Source of the DNA: Sphingorhabdus sp. EL138
Lineage (GTDB): Bacteria; Pseudomonadota; Alphaproteobacteria; Sphingomonadales; Sphingomonadaceae
Assembly: GCF_945862485.1 (NCBI RefSeq)
Contig: NZ_CAMAYF010000022.1
Span: 1-39,851, forward strand
Direction of reading: 5' to 3'
Length of the DNA stretch: 39,851 bases
The first letter of the stretch is position 1. Every line of letters begins with the position of its first letter. Made by a program: the position numbers and the translations under genes. The notes beneath the pieces were generated by a model, which was given only the letters and a program-made list of their open reading frames with translations, ran no database searches and had not been told where the DNA came from. This document shows, one piece after another, positions 19,623 through 30,401 of the stretch.

Positions 19623-20545
19623 TATGCGAGCGCCTCTTTGACGATGATGTCGACAAGTTGTTCATAGCTAATGCCAATATGCCGCGCCTGTTCGGGTACA
19701 AGGCTGAGCGGTGTCATCCCGGGCTGCGTATTGGTTTCGAGAACGAAAACACCCTCCATGCCGACCTCATCATCCCAGCGAAAATCGGTACGCGAGGCGC
19801 CCTTACAACCAAGCAATTGGTGCGCGCGCAAGGCGGTGTCCAACATATAATGGGCAATATCCTCAGGGATTTCCGCAGGGCAAACATGTTCCGTCAACCC
19901 GTCCGTATATTTCGCATCGAAATCGTAAAAGCCGCTCTTGGGCTTCAACTCGGTCACACACAAAGCCTTGTTGCCCAACACCGCCACGGTCAACTCGCGG
20001 CCTTTGATGAAGGGTTCCGCCAGCAGCCGGTCAAATTCCTGCCACGGCCCTTTGGCGTCACGCGCAATCGGGTTGCCGTAATTGCTGTCTTCAGTGATAA
20101 TCGCAACGCCTACCGAGCTGCCTTCATTCACTGGCTTCAGCACATAAGGACGCGGCAGCGGATCAGCAACATATAGGCTTTCGCTATCCACCATCGTACC
20201 CTTGGGCATCGGAATTCCAGCAGGCACGAGGCATTGTTTCGTCAGTTCCTTGTCGATGGCAATGACAGAGGTCACCATGCCGCTATGCGTATAAGGAATG
20301 CCCATCAAATCCAGCATGCCCTGCACCGAACCATCTTCACCCGGGACACCGTGCAAAGCGTTAAATACAATGTCAGGACGAAGGGCCATAAGGACTTGCG
20401 CAACATTGCGGTCCATATCCACACGGCTGACCTGATAGCCAAGCTTTTCAAGCGCATCGGCCACCCCATTACCGCTCATCAAGGACACGGGCCGTTCGTT
20501 CGACCATCCGCCCATCAACACCGCGATGTGAATTTGATTGCTCAT
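19622..20545 (-). CDS. ddl: D-alanine--D-alanine ligase
   Basis: ATP-grasp enzyme that makes the D-Ala-D-Ala dipeptide added by MurF. 307 aa with the start chosen. AVLMGGWSNERPVSL is the N-terminal signature. FNALHGVPGEDGSVQGMLDLMGIPYTHS is split across about 60-90. Further on come KPVNEGSSVGV and the metal-binding ETNTQPGMTPLSL. The ATG at 20545 overlaps the murB stop (ATGA); an in-frame ATG ten codons upstream lies in murB. DdlB-like position within the dcw cluster. Confidence 0.97.
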   Translation of the reverse strand: MSNQIHIAVLMGGWSNERPVSLMSGNGVADALEKLGYQVSRVDMDRNVAQVLMALRPDIVFNALHGVPGEDGSVQGMLDLMGIPYTHSGMVTSVIAIDKELTKQCLVPAGIPMPKGTMVDSESLYVADPLPRPYVLKPVNEGSSVGVAIITEDSNYGNPIARDAKGPWQEFDRLLAEPFIKGRELTVAVLGNKALCVTELKPKSGFYDFDAKYTDGLTEHVCPAEIPEDIAHYMLDTALRAHQLLGCKGASRTDFRWDDEVGMEGVFVLETNTQPGMTPLSLVPEQARHIGISYEQLVDIIVKEALA

Positions 20546-21438
20546 TTCGCTTCGCCCACGCGTTGTATTTCCCAAATTAGCTCAACGCCCGAATGCGCCA
20601 ATACGCGGGCGCGGACTTCTTCGCCAAGCGCCTCAATATCTGCACTGGTCGCATCGCCTGTATTAATCAGGAAATTGGTGTGTTTTTCGGACACTTGCGC
20701 GCCGCCAATCTGAAGACCCCGGCATCCCGCAGTATCGACCAATTGCCATGCCTTATGTCCGTCGGGATTTTTGAAGGTTGAGCCGCCAGTTTTGGAGCGC
20801 AATGGCTGCGATGCTTCGCGTGATGCGCTAATCCGGTCCATCTCGGCCTGGATCGCTTCGGGTTCGCCGGGATGCCCTTGGAAGCGCGCAGCCACCACGA
20901 TTGCGCCATCGGGCAGTTCGGAATGACGATAGCTGTAATGCAAATCTTCCACCGACAAGGTCGCCAGCGTCCCGTCACGCATCACCACATCGCAATCACG
21001 TAATATGTCTTTTACTTCGCCGCCATAAGCACCGCCATTCATGCGGACAAAGCCGCCGACCGTGCCGGGGATAGAGCGCAAAAATTCCAGACCCGATATG
21101 CCCTTGTCGCGCGCGGTGGATGATACCAAAATGCCCGACGCCCCGGCCCCACACTCCAGCGTAACTACATCAATGCAGGCAACCTTCGCAAAGGCCTTGC
21201 CCAAACGAATGACGATACCCCTAACGCCGCCATCGCGGACGATGAGGTTCGAACCCAAACCAAGCGCCATGACAGGCGTGCTAGAATCAAGGTCGCGCAA
21301 AAAGGATTGCAAGTCGGCCACGTCCTTCGGTTCGAACAGAATGTCCGCGCAGCCGCCAGACTTGAACCACACCAATGGTGCCAACGGAGCGCCTTGGGTT
21401 AGTCGTCCTTCTACGTGCGGCAGAAACTGCGTGGTCAT
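20542..21438 (-). CDS. murB: UDP-N-acetylenolpyruvoylglucosamine reductase
   Basis: FAD-dependent reductase that turns UDP-GlcNAc-enolpyruvate into UDP-MurNAc. 298 aa with the start at 21438, which overlaps the murC stop (ATGA). [13 protein letters not shown] and [12 protein letters not shown] are the FAD-binding parts. [19 protein letters not shown] and YRHSELP follow, then GGSTFKNP with the catalytic Ser and a C-terminal Glu in [11 protein letters not shown]. The ORF can be extended 23 codons upstream into murC, but that part is not MurB-like. Confidence 0.97.
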   Translation of the reverse strand: MTTQFLPHVEGRLTQGAPLAPLVWFKSGGCADILFEPKDVADLQSFLRDLDSSTPVMALGLGSNLIVRDGGVRGIVIRLGKAFAKVACIDVVTLECGAGASGILVSSTARDKGISGLEFLRSIPGTVGGFVRMNGGAYGGEVKDILRDCDVVMRDGTLATLSVEDLHYSYRHSELPDGAIVVAARFQGHPGEPEAIQAEMDRISASREASQPLRSKTGGSTFKNPDGHKAWQLVDTAGCRGLQIGGAQVSEKHTNFLINTGDATSADIEALGEEVRARVLAHSGVELIWEIQRVGEAK

Positions 21439-22841
21439 GCACGCAATGCCTTTATGGCGTCGGCAATACCAGCGGCCCATTTGGTGATGTCGCCAGCGCC
21501 GAGGCATACTACGATGTCATGGTCCTGCACCACCGCCGCTAGCTTGCGCGCCAAGTCACCCGCGTCCGTCACAGTCGCGGCGGAACGATGCCCGCGCGCT
21601 TTAATCCCATGCACCAGCGCGTCCGCATCTATGCCGTCAATTGGTCCCTCCCCTGCGGCATAGACCGGTGTGATAAAGACCATATCGGCGTCGTTAAACG
21701 CTTGTTGGAAGTCATCCATATGATCGCGCAGCCGGGTGAAGCGGTGCGGCTGTGCCACGGCAATCACCCTCCCCTGTGCGCCTTCGCGTGCTGCAGACAG
21801 CACGGCGCGGATTTCGACCGGATGGTGGCCATAATCGTCAATAATCGTGGCGCCGTCTATTTCACCGACCTTGGTAAAGCGCCGTTTAACGCCGCCGAAT
21901 TTGTCGAAACCATGGGCAACGGCCGCATCGCTCATCCCCATTTCAAGGCCCACCGCGATAGCGGCGAGTGCGTTTTGCACATTGTGGCGGCCCGGCATGG
22001 GAAGTTGGATATTTTTTATAGTACGAAGCGACCCGTTGCGGGCGCGGACAACAACATCAAAGCGGTTACCGCCGGGATGCGGGGTGACATTTTCGCCGCG
22101 AATGTCGGCCTGCGCCGAAAAGCCATATGTAATGATCCGGCGGTCCCGGATTTTGGGCAAAATCGCCTGCACTTCGGGATGATCGAGGCACATGATTGCC
22201 GCACCGTAAAATGGTACGTTTTCGACAAATTCAACAAAGGCGTTTTTGATCGCGTCGAAATCACCATAATGATCGAGATGTTCGGGGTCGATATTGGTGA
22301 CCACAGCAAGCGTGCCATCAAGACGCAGGAAGCTTCCGTCGCTTTCATCCGCCTCAACCACCATCCAGTCGCTCGCACCCAGACGTGCGTTAGAGCCGTA
22401 GCTGTTGATGATGCCGCCGTTGATGACCGTCGGATCAATCCCGCCATGGTCAAGCATGGCAGCAATCAGAGATGTCGTTGTCGTCTTGCCATGTGTACCA
22501 GCCACGGCGACCGTGTTCTTCAACCGCATCAATTCGGCCAGCATTTCGGCGCGGCGCACCAAAGGTATCCGCCGTTCCAAAGCGGCGTCGCGTTCTGGGT
22601 TGCCTTTCTTCACTGCAGTTGATGTTACCACCACTGCCGCCTCGCCCAGATTCTCCGCGCTGTGGCCAATCATCACTTTAATACCACGTTGGCGTAGGCC
22701 ATCGATGACGTAGCTGTCGGCGATATCGCTACCCTGCACTTGGTAACCCAAATTGTGCATGACCTCCGCAATGCCCGACATGCCGATGCCGCCAATGCCC
22801 ACGAAATGCACAATCCCGATATCAGTTGGAACACCTCTCAT
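21435..22841 (-). CDS. murC: UDP-N-acetylmuramate--L-alanine ligase
   Basis: First amino-acid ligase of peptidoglycan precursor synthesis; adds L-Ala to UDP-MurNAc. 468 aa, normal length. [17 protein letters not shown] is the UDP-binding N-terminal motif, and the ATP-binding loop GTHGKTTT lies at 115-122. EADESDGSF and [13 protein letters not shown] come in the central domain, and [12 protein letters not shown] in the C-terminal domain. The ATG at 22841 overlaps the murG stop (ATGA). Confidence 0.98.
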   Translation of the reverse strand: MRGVPTDIGIVHFVGIGGIGMSGIAEVMHNLGYQVQGSDIADSYVIDGLRQRGIKVMIGHSAENLGEAAVVVTSTAVKKGNPERDAALERRIPLVRRAEMLAELMRLKNTVAVAGTHGKTTTTSLIAAMLDHGGIDPTVINGGIINSYGSNARLGASDWMVVEADESDGSFLRLDGTLAVVTNIDPEHLDHYGDFDAIKNAFVEFVENVPFYGAAIMCLDHPEVQAILPKIRDRRIITYGFSAQADIRGENVTPHPGGNRFDVVVRARNGSLRTIKNIQLPMPGRHNVQNALAAIAVGLEMGMSDAAVAHGFDKFGGVKRRFTKVGEIDGATIIDDYGHHPVEIRAVLSAAREGAQGRVIAVAQPHRFTRLRDHMDDFQQAFNDADMVFITPVYAAGEGPIDGIDADALVHGIKARGHRSAATVTDAGDLARKLAAVVQDHDIVVCLGAGDITKWAAGIADAIKALRA

Positions 22842-24019
22842 GCTGCATTCTCTTTTGCAAGTGCGGGGGACGGGCTAAAACCGCCACTGGATTGGGATTT
22901 TGATTTTAATCCATGCATGATTGGAGCGCGGCCAAAGGATTCGACCAAGTCGGCATGATCGGCAACCGCATTGGGTCGGCCGCAGCTTTTGGCGGCCTTG
23001 GCTGCATTTTCCATCGCGCCGGGCTCCAATGCGATCATCTGAATCTGTTTTGCGAGTTCAGCTGCTGTGAAGGCCGACTGCGCAATGGCGCGGGCGCCGC
23101 CCGCTTCGACCATTTCTTTAACATTGTAGCTTTGGTGATCATCGGTTGCGCTCGGCAGCGGGACCAATATTGCCGGCCGGCCAGCGCATGTTAGCTCTGC
23201 AATCGTCGATGCCCCTGCCCGCGATACCACCATGTGCGCCCAGCCGAGCCTTTGGGGAAGGTCAGGCAAATAAGTCGCCAGCTCAGCTGGAATATCATGC
23301 GCCGCATAAGCCGCACGCACGGCGTCAATATCCTCAGCGCGGCATTGCTGCGTCACTTGCAATCGCCGCCGCAAACTCACCGGCAAGATCGACAGCCCTT
23401 CCGGCACGACATCGGAAAGCACCGTCGCGCCCTGGCTTCCGCCCGTCACCAGCACGCGGAAGATGCTGTCGGCGGATAACGTTGGGTAAGGCTGGTCCCG
23501 CAAATCAAGCACCTCTTCGCGGACCGGATTACCAACCAAATGCACCTTACGGGCATAGCGTGGCGAAAGGCGAAGCACGTCGGGATAAGCGGTGGCGATG
23601 GCGTTCACTTGCCGTGCGGTGAAACGATTGACGCGCCCAAGCACGGCATTTTGTTCATGAATAATCGTCGGTATTTTCTCGGCAAAAGCACCCAGCAATG
23701 CAGGAAATGCTGGATAACCGCCAAAGCCTACCACGGCGCTGGGTGCAAAATCTTTGTATAGGCGGCGCGCCATAATGCGGCCTTCGGCAATCGCCTTTAA
23801 GCCAGGAAGCCAACTCGCCGGGTTTTTCGTAATACGGCCAGCGGGCAACTTGTGTGTTGCTATATTATCAGGGCAGCCCGGAATTTTGGCCCCGCGCTCG
23901 TCGGTGATCAACGCCACATGATGGCCTCGGTTGATCAGTTCCTGTCCCAGCGCAAAGGCAGGAATCAAATGCCCGCCCGTACCGCCAGCAGCCAACACAT
24001 AATGCCGAGAAATGGTCAT
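22838..24019 (-). CDS. murG: UDP-GlcNAc:undecaprenyl-pyrophosphoryl-MurNAc-pentapeptide transferase
   Basis: Peripheral inner-membrane glycosyltransferase (GT28) that converts lipid I to lipid II. 393 aa, a little longer than E. coli MurG (355). [16 protein letters not shown] carries the GGTGGH motif, with [13 protein letters not shown] in the N-domain. VTGGSQGA and [24 protein letters not shown] in the C-domain bind UDP-GlcNAc. The tail after ~365 ([13 protein letters not shown]) is low-complexity. The start overlaps the ftsW stop (ATGA). Confidence 0.97.
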   Translation of the reverse strand: MTISRHYVLAAGGTGGHLIPAFALGQELINRGHHVALITDERGAKIPGCPDNIATHKLPAGRITKNPASWLPGLKAIAEGRIMARRLYKDFAPSAVVGFGGYPAFPALLGAFAEKIPTIIHEQNAVLGRVNRFTARQVNAIATAYPDVLRLSPRYARKVHLVGNPVREEVLDLRDQPYPTLSADSIFRVLVTGGSQGATVLSDVVPEGLSILPVSLRRRLQVTQQCRAEDIDAVRAAYAAHDIPAELATYLPDLPQRLGWAHMVVSRAGASTIAELTCAGRPAILVPLPSATDDHQSYNVKEMVEAGGARAIAQSAFTAAELAKQIQMIALEPGAMENAAKAAKSCGRPNAVADHADLVESFGRAPIMHGLKSKSQSSGGFSPSPALAKENAA

Positions 24020-25236
24020 GACCTAAGTCCCTTCACCATATATAGCGACCGGTCAAGATATGGGTTTCGCTTCGTCAACGCGAGTATAAGGCCGCACGTA
24101 ATCGAGAGCGCAATGATAGACGATCCGCCATAGCTGATGAAAGGCAAAGTCATCCCCTTTGACGGAAAAACACCCAAATTCACGGCAATGTTGATCATCG
24201 CCTGTCCGCAAAATTGCGCACCGAGGCCCGTGACCGCCATGACCACAAACTGATCTTTCTCATCCAAAAGGCGGATGATGATGCGGACCAAAATCGCGAA
24301 ATACAAAATGGCAATGACCATGCAGGCCAAAAGGCCGAATTCCTCACCGATGACCGAGAAGATATAATCGGTATGCCCCTCAGGCAGCGAATATTTCTTT
24401 ATGCCAAGTCCTGGGCCAAGGCCGATGAAGCCCCCGTTCGTTAGGGTCGCCAGCGCCATCTTGTCATGCGTAAGCCCCTCGGTGCCAAAAATCCAGGCGT
24501 CGATCCGCTGGGTTGCGACGGGGTAGAAATTATAGGCCAGCAGGATGAACACAACGCCGCTAACAACGAGGAACCACAACCGGCTTGCAGGCACGCCAGC
24601 GACCATCATCAGCGCAAACCAAGTGCCCATGAACAAGATAGTTTGCCCAAGGTCCGGTTGAAGCAACAGGAAAAAACACACAAGGCCAGTGGCGATGCTA
24701 GTGAGGACAAAAACGGGCAAGCCGGGGTCTTTCAACCGCCAGCTAATAATCCACGCCATCATGACCGCGAAAAAGGGTTTCAGAAACTCAGACGGCTGAA
24801 GCCCCGCAAAACCAGGGCCAATCCATCGTTGCGACCCGTTCACCTCGCGACCCAATAGGGGCACCAAAGCAAGTAGGACAAAAAAGATGCAGAAGCCGTA
24901 GACGGCAAACCGCCGCGCTTGCTCGCGTGGCGACATTGATACGAGAAGCATGACCGGGACACCAATCAGAACCCACATCAATTGCCGATAAAAGAAATAG
25001 AGCGAAGAAAGCTGGGTCGTTGACGAAGACAACCGCTGCGCACCCGCTGGAGACGCGGCAGCGACGGCCAGCAACCCAATGGCAATCAGCACCATCATCA
25101 ACGACAGCAACACGCGGTCGAGTTCCCAAAACCACACGCCCAAGGGCGAACGGTCACCACGGCCCAATCGGTTGGCAAAGCCGATCTTGCCGGTTTTGGC
25201 CGCGAGGACCCAGGGAGCCTCTTTTTGGTCGCTCAT
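24016..25236 (-). CDS. ftsW: Septal peptidoglycan glycosyltransferase FtsW (SEDS family)
   Basis: Polytopic inner-membrane polymerase that acts with FtsI in septal wall synthesis. 406 aa with about ten hydrophobic segments. Conserved SEDS pieces are GSQRWIGPGFAGLQPSEFLK, QPDLGQTILF and the ALATLTNGGFIGLGPG loop. LPEGHTDYIFSVIGEEFG holds the motif with the catalytically important region before TM8, and LPFISYGGSS comes near the end. The ATG at 25236 overlaps the murD stop (ATGA). Confidence 0.97.
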   Translation of the reverse strand: MSDQKEAPWVLAAKTGKIGFANRLGRGDRSPLGVWFWELDRVLLSLMMVLIAIGLLAVAAASPAGAQRLSSSTTQLSSLYFFYRQLMWVLIGVPVMLLVSMSPREQARRFAVYGFCIFFVLLALVPLLGREVNGSQRWIGPGFAGLQPSEFLKPFFAVMMAWIISWRLKDPGLPVFVLTSIATGLVCFFLLLQPDLGQTILFMGTWFALMMVAGVPASRLWFLVVSGVVFILLAYNFYPVATQRIDAWIFGTEGLTHDKMALATLTNGGFIGLGPGLGIKKYSLPEGHTDYIFSVIGEEFGLLACMVIAILYFAILVRIIIRLLDEKDQFVVMAVTGLGAQFCGQAMINIAVNLGVFPSKGMTLPFISYGGSSIIALSITCGLILALTKRNPYLDRSLYMVKGLRS

Positions 25237-26522
25237 AATGCTTCCACAATCGCGCGGAACGCATCGCCGCGGGCTTCGAAGTCTTTAAACTGGTCAAAGG
25301 ACGCGCAAGCGGGCGAAAGCATTATAACGTCGCCGGGCTGCGCCTGCGCTGCTGCAGAATGCACGGCTGCGCCCATCATCTCACTGCGCTCCACAGGCAT
25401 ATATGGCGATAACAATTTATGGAACAACGGCCCGGCTTCACCAATCGTGTAAGCCTTTACGACATGGCCGAAATTGGGGATGCACTCGTCCAGATTATCA
25501 GTCTTTGGTAAGCCGCCAACAATCCAATGGACGCGCGGATAAGCGGCCAAAGCGGGCGCAGTAGACGCCGCGTTCGTTGCCTTACTGTCGTTGATAAACA
25601 ATATGCCGTTCCGTTCGGCAACAACTTCCATCCGATGGGCAAGCCCGTTGAAGCTGCGCATCGCTGGCCGCCATTGGGCCTCAGTCACTCCAAGCGATTC
25701 GACGATGGCAATGGCCACCGCAATATTCTGCAAATTATGGGGCCCTTGAAGCGCAGGCCATTCGGCCTGGCCGGTTACCCATTGCGGATCGGCAGAATGC
25801 ACAAATTCTGCCCCACGCCGCGCGAGCACTTCGTTGTAAACGCGTTTGGTATCAGCGTCGCCTTTGCCAAACACAGCACACTCTTTTCCCGACTGCATTT
25901 CAAAAAGCCACGCTTTCGACGCTATATAACCCTCATAGCCATCATAGCGGTCGAGATGGTCTGGCGAGAGGTTAATGAGCGCAGCGGTATCGCAGGCGAG
26001 GCTGTGCGTAATATCAATCTGGTAGCTTGAAAGCTCAAGCACATAAACGCCGCCTGCGGGCAATGGCACTTGCGACAATATTGGCAAGCCAATATTGCCC
26101 CCCATACAGACCGGCACTGACGCGCTCTCCAGCAGATGATGCACCAACGCCGTCGTGGTGGATTTACCGTTTGTCCCCGTAATGCCCACGACACGATGCG
26201 GCGGCAGGTTCGGTCGCGCCATTGCGAACAATTCGATATCACCAATCAGCGGGATGCCTGCCGCCTTTGCCTTATCCGCGATAGGGTGTCGGTTGATCGG
26301 AACGCCAGGCGAAACAACCATGGCCGCATACCCGGTTAAGTCGCTCATCAATGGATCGGCAATCGTTGCAATATCGGCAACTTTGGCGCGCGCGCCTTCA
26401 TCATTGTCCCATGCCAAAACTTCAGCCCCGCCCGCGATAAGCGCACGCGCAGCCGAAAGGCCAGAGCGCGCAAGTCCCAATATTGCGAACTTCCGGTCTT
26501 TAAAGGCGGGGGTAGTGATCAT
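25233..26522 (-). CDS. murD: UDP-N-acetylmuramoylalanine--D-glutamate ligase
   Basis: Adds D-Glu to UDP-MurNAc-L-Ala. 429 aa, slightly short but complete. [19 protein letters not shown] is the N-terminal Rossmann-like motif. The ATP loop [10 protein letters not shown] lies at about 114-122. [21 protein letters not shown] carries the Mg/Lys region, and [13 protein letters not shown] is in the C-domain. The start overlaps the mraY stop (ATGA). Confidence 0.97.
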   Translation of the reverse strand: MITTPAFKDRKFAILGLARSGLSAARALIAGGAEVLAWDNDEGARAKVADIATIADPLMSDLTGYAAMVVSPGVPINRHPIADKAKAAGIPLIGDIELFAMARPNLPPHRVVGITGTNGKSTTTALVHHLLESASVPVCMGGNIGLPILSQVPLPAGGVYVLELSSYQIDITHSLACDTAALINLSPDHLDRYDGYEGYIASKAWLFEMQSGKECAVFGKGDADTKRVYNEVLARRGAEFVHSADPQWVTGQAEWPALQGPHNLQNIAVAIAIVESLGVTEAQWRPAMRSFNGLAHRMEVVAERNGILFINDSKATNAASTAPALAAYPRVHWIVGGLPKTDNLDECIPNFGHVVKAYTIGEAGPLFHKLLSPYMPVERSEMMGAAVHSAAAQAQPGDVIMLSPACASFDQFKDFEARGDAFRAIVEAL

Positions 26523-27589
26523 CTAAGTTTGAGGGTTGATAGCCCCGCAAGCGCCAATACGAAAGCCACAATCCAGAAGCGAATGACAACGGTCGGCTCA
26601 GACCATCCAAGCTGTTCAAAATGGTGGTGAATTGGTGCCATGCGAAAAATGCGCTTGCCCGTCCGCTTGTACCAAAACACCTGAATGATGACCGATAGTG
26701 CCTCCACAACGAAAAGTCCGCCAATGATCGCAAGGACAAATTCATGATGCGCTACTACAGCAATCGCGCCCAGCGTTCCGCCCAAGGCCAGACTTCCGGT
26801 GTCGCCCATGAACACCGCTGCGGGTGGGGCATTGAACCACAAAAAGGCAAGTCCAGCGCCTACAATCGCACCGCACAGCATAGCGAGATCCCCTGCCCCC
26901 AAAAAGAACGGAATACCCAGATATTCGGCATATTTTACATTACCGACCATGTAGACGATCAACATAAAAGCAATGGAGGCAATGATGACGGGCATCGTCG
27001 CAAGGCCATCCAAGCCGTCGGTTAAGTTCACCGCATTGCCAAAAGACACAATGACAAACGCGCCAAAAGGCACATACCACCAGCCCAAGTCGATAACGGG
27101 ACCATTGACAAAGGGCAGATATAAATTGCCGCCCGATTGCCAGACGATCAATGACACCGCGACGCCGGCAATGGCAAACTCCCACAACAGGCGGACTTTG
27201 CCCGAAACGCCCTTGTGGCTGCGCTTCTTGACCTTGTCATAATCGTCGAGAAATCCAACGATGCCAAAACCAACGGTTACCAATAAACAGGCCCAGACAT
27301 ATATGTTTTTCAGGTCCATCCACAAAAGCATCGAAATGCCGACCGACACCAAGATCATCAGCCCGCCCATCGTCGGTGTACCGACTTTCGCAAGGTGCGT
27401 TTGCGGCCCATCGCTGCGGATAGGTTGGCCCTTGCCCTGACGAACACGCAGCATACTGATAAAGCGTGGTCCAATCAGCAAGCCGATGATCAACGCCGTG
27501 GCAATCGCCGCGCCCGACCGGAAGCTGAGATAGCGGATGAGGTTAAAAACACCGGGAAACCCAAGATATTCGGCCAAAAGATATAGCAT
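26519..27589 (-). CDS. mraY: Phospho-N-acetylmuramoyl-pentapeptide transferase
   Basis: Polytopic inner-membrane enzyme that makes lipid I from UDP-MurNAc-pentapeptide and undecaprenyl phosphate. 356 aa, about ten TM helices. [26 protein letters not shown] (catalytic Asp pair) and the [13 protein letters not shown] loop are diagnostic. So are [12 protein letters not shown] and the [13 protein letters not shown] loop. The ATG overlaps the murF stop by one base (TGATG). Confidence 0.98.
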   Translation of the reverse strand: MLYLLAEYLGFPGVFNLIRYLSFRSGAAIATALIIGLLIGPRFISMLRVRQGKGQPIRSDGPQTHLAKVGTPTMGGLMILVSVGISMLLWMDLKNIYVWACLLVTVGFGIVGFLDDYDKVKKRSHKGVSGKVRLLWEFAIAGVAVSLIVWQSGGNLYLPFVNGPVIDLGWWYVPFGAFVIVSFGNAVNLTDGLDGLATMPVIIASIAFMLIVYMVGNVKYAEYLGIPFFLGAGDLAMLCGAIVGAGLAFLWFNAPPAAVFMGDTGSLALGGTLGAIAVVAHHEFVLAIIGGLFVVEALSVIIQVFWYKRTGKRIFRMAPIHHHFEQLGWSEPTVVIRFWIVAFVLALAGLSTLKLR

Positions 27590-28977
27590 CAGTTTTTCCC
27601 ACCCGTCAGCGCGTTGACGATATAGGACAGTCCCATACTATTGGAACCTTTGACCAAAACCGTGTCTGATGCGCAAAGATATTGTTGCAGAAGGATAAGG
27701 GCCTCCTGCGCGGTCGCGCAATGCGCGAATTCCTTCGGTCCCTCAACCCCTGCTTTTAACTCATTAGCGAGAATTTCCATCTCTTTACCGACGAGGATCG
27801 CAAAATCGACCTTTGCAGTGGCCAAGGGCACGGCAAGCGCGCGGTGATAATGATCACTCTTCTCACCCAATTCCTTCATTGAACCTAAAACAGCTATACG
27901 TCGCCCGCCACCCGACAGTCCCAACTGGCCAATCGTCGCGGCCATGGATGCTGGGTTGGCGTTGTAACTTTCATCGATCACATGCACGCTGCCGCCCGCA
28001 ATCGCCACATCATACCGGGCGCCCCGTCCGGATAGGCCAACCATTTCGGCCATAGCAAGACCCGCAGAAGCCAAATCACCGCCAGATGCCAAGACAGCGG
28101 CCAACACGGCCATACTGTTCGCAATCCAATGCTGACCGGGTTGTGACAAAGTAAAGGACAGCATCGCGTCGCACACTTTTGCGTTGATCAGCGTCCCATT
28201 ATGGGGCGTATTGAGATGGTCGATAACACGGACATCGGCGTCTTTGCTGAAGCCAAAGGACAATATCTTGTTAGTGTACCGCTCTGCTGCCGCGCGCAGA
28301 CGCGGATAATGCACATTGTCTGCGGGTAAGATCGCCGTGCCGCCTTCTACCAAGCCTTCAAATATCTCGGCCTTGGCATCGGCAATACCGCTTTCATCTT
28401 TGAAAAATTCAATATGCGCAGGGGCGATTGTCGTGATGATAGCGACTTGGGGCCTGACAATATGGCTCAAGGCGCGCATTTCGCCTGCATGGTTCATACC
28501 CATTTCGAAGACGCCAAAATCGCAATCTGCGGGCATCCGCGCTAGGCTTAAGGGCACGCCGACATGGTTGTTGTAGCTTTTCACCGAACGATGCGCACGG
28601 CCGCGTGAACAACGGTCCAACGCGGCAAACAGGGCCTCCTTGGTGCCGGTTTTACCTGCAGATCCCGTTACGCCAATAATCTTTGCCTTGGTCCGCGCGC
28701 GGGACGCATGGCCCAATGCCTCTAATGCCTGCATCGTATCGGCAACAAGTATATGTGGGTGCGACACAGGTTGCGATACAATTGCGCCGACCGCGCCGTT
28801 GGCAAATGCCTTGTCGACGAACAAATGCCCGTCCGTTTCCGCGCCCTTTAAAGCCAAAAACAAATCGGCCTTGCCGATTTCACGCGAGTCAAAGGCGACG
28901 CCAGTTACATCAAAATGCCCCGACGCGGTGCCGCCGGTGGCGGCGAGCAATTCCTCAAAGGTCCACAATGGCGTCAT
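27589..28977 (-). CDS. murF: UDP-MurNAc-tripeptide--D-alanyl-D-alanine ligase
   Basis: Adds D-Ala-D-Ala to complete the pentapeptide. 462 aa with the start at 28977, whose ATG overlaps the murE stop (ATGA); an ATG three codons upstream is less likely. [16 protein letters not shown] is the N-terminal UDP-binding part. The ATP loop [13 protein letters not shown] lies near 103-114. [13 protein letters not shown] and [11 protein letters not shown] follow. The C-terminal [12 protein letters not shown] is also typical. Confidence 0.97.
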   Translation of the reverse strand: MTPLWTFEELLAATGGTASGHFDVTGVAFDSREIGKADLFLALKGAETDGHLFVDKAFANGAVGAIVSQPVSHPHILVADTMQALEALGHASRARTKAKIIGVTGSAGKTGTKEALFAALDRCSRGRAHRSVKSYNNHVGVPLSLARMPADCDFGVFEMGMNHAGEMRALSHIVRPQVAIITTIAPAHIEFFKDESGIADAKAEIFEGLVEGGTAILPADNVHYPRLRAAAERYTNKILSFGFSKDADVRVIDHLNTPHNGTLINAKVCDAMLSFTLSQPGQHWIANSMAVLAAVLASGGDLASAGLAMAEMVGLSGRGARYDVAIAGGSVHVIDESYNANPASMAATIGQLGLSGGGRRIAVLGSMKELGEKSDHYHRALAVPLATAKVDFAILVGKEMEILANELKAGVEGPKEFAHCATAQEALILLQQYLCASDTVLVKGSNSMGLSYIVNALTGGKN

Positions 28978-30401
28978 GCCGCACATTCCCGTGCAACTTC
29001 GACATCGTCAAAGGGCAGAACCCGGCCCATAATAATTTGTCCCTGTTCATGGCCTTTGCCCGCGATCAGAACGATGTCGTCCGGCTCAGCATGCTCAATG
29101 GCAAAGGCAATCGCGTAACGCCTATCGCCAATTTCATGCGCGCCCTTCGCACCCGCCATCACATCGGCGCGGATAAGCGACGGATCTTCGCTTCTTGGGT
29201 TGTCGTCGGTGACGATCACAATGTCGGAATCCGCCACAGCCACCGCGCCCATTTCGGGGCGCTTGCCGGTGTCGCGATCGCCGCCTGCACCAAATACGGT
29301 GATGAGCTTACCCTTGGTATGGGGGCGCAAGGCCGCAATCGCGGCGCGCAGGCCGTCGGGTGTATGCGCATAATCAACGTAGACGGGTGCGCCGCTTTTG
29401 GTAATCACCGCGCGTTCCAAACGTCCACGTACGGGTTGCAAACGCGCCAGATGCGACAGCAGGCTTTCAATTTCTCCACCACTTGCCATCACCACGCCCG
29501 CCGCGACCAAAGCGTTCGCGGCCTGATATGCGCCGATCAGCGGCAGTTTCACCTTATGCACATCGCCTTGAATACGCAGTTCAAGCGTCTGGCCAAGCTG
29601 GGTCGGTTGGCGCGACAATAATTGGATACCCTTGCCCTTTTCACCCACGGTAATCAGCCGGATTTCCCGTTTGCGCGCGCGGGCAATGACTTGGTCGGAC
29701 CAGACATCGTCGGCCCAAATGACGACGCAACCACTTTCGTCGACGACCTCGTCAAACAGACGCATCTTGGCTTCAAAATAAGCTTCCATCGTCCCGTGAT
29801 AATCAAGATGATCGCGACTTAAATTGGTAAAGGCTGCAACCGACACCGGAACGCCTTCGCTTCGATATTGTGACAGGCCGTGGCTTGACGCCTCGAATAT
29901 CGCATGGCTGACGCCTTCGTGCGCTAAACCCGACATATTGGCAAGAAAGGTCACGATGTCGGGCGTCGTTAGTCCAGTCTTGGCCTGATCCGACGCCGTG
30001 GTTATACCCAAAGTACCAATCGACGCCGCATTATGCCCCGCCATCCGCCAAAGCTGCCGTGTAAGTTCTGCAGTTGATGTTTTGCCATTGGTTCCAGTGA
30101 CGGCTGCAACATGGTCTGGAAAAGGTCGGAAGAATTTTGCCGCAATGCGCGCAAAGGCTTGGCGCGGGTTGGCTTCGGCAATATGCACGGCCCCGCGCAC
30201 GACGGCTTCGGGACGGGCAACAACGGCGACAGCACCAGCGGCAATCGCATCATCGATAAAATCTTCGCCGTTAAATGCAGCACCCTGAAATGCACCGAAA
30301 ACGGTGCCAGGCGCAATCTTCCGATGGTCGATGGCAAAGCCGGTCACTATGCTGTCGGCAAATGCCGCATCGGCACCGCTTACCAATTGCCCGAGCTTCA
30401 C
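28974..30401 (-). CDS. murE: UDP-MurNAc-L-Ala-D-Glu--2,6-diaminopimelate ligase
   Basis: Adds meso-diaminopimelate to the growing peptide. 475 aa from the GTG at 30401. That codon overlaps the ftsI stop by one base (TAGTG) and has AGGGAG upstream. An ATG eight codons earlier sits within ftsI. The ATP loop VTGTNGKTSTAE lies at 101-112. YVDYAHTPDGL and GAGGDRDTGKRPEMG follow. The DNPRSEDP motif near 395 is the known marker for meso-DAP rather than lysine, in line with a Gram-negative wall. Confidence 0.97.
   Translation of the reverse strand: MKLGQLVSGADAAFADSIVTGFAIDHRKIAPGTVFGAFQGAAFNGEDFIDDAIAAGAVAVVARPEAVVRGAVHIAEANPRQAFARIAAKFFRPFPDHVAAVTGTNGKTSTAELTRQLWRMAGHNAASIGTLGITTASDQAKTGLTTPDIVTFLANMSGLAHEGVSHAIFEASSHGLSQYRSEGVPVSVAAFTNLSRDHLDYHGTMEAYFEAKMRLFDEVVDESGCVVIWADDVWSDQVIARARKREIRLITVGEKGKGIQLLSRQPTQLGQTLELRIQGDVHKVKLPLIGAYQAANALVAAGVVMASGGEIESLLSHLARLQPVRGRLERAVITKSGAPVYVDYAHTPDGLRAAIAALRPHTKGKLITVFGAGGDRDTGKRPEMGAVAVADSDIVIVTDDNPRSEDPSLIRADVMAGAKGAHEIGDRRYAIAFAIEHAEPDDIVLIAGKGHEQGQIIMGRVLPFDDVEVARECAA

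Noticed and set aside
21588-22622. 344-codon plus-strand open frame opposite murC
   Set aside because: Antisense shadow; murC on the other strand is complete with all motifs.
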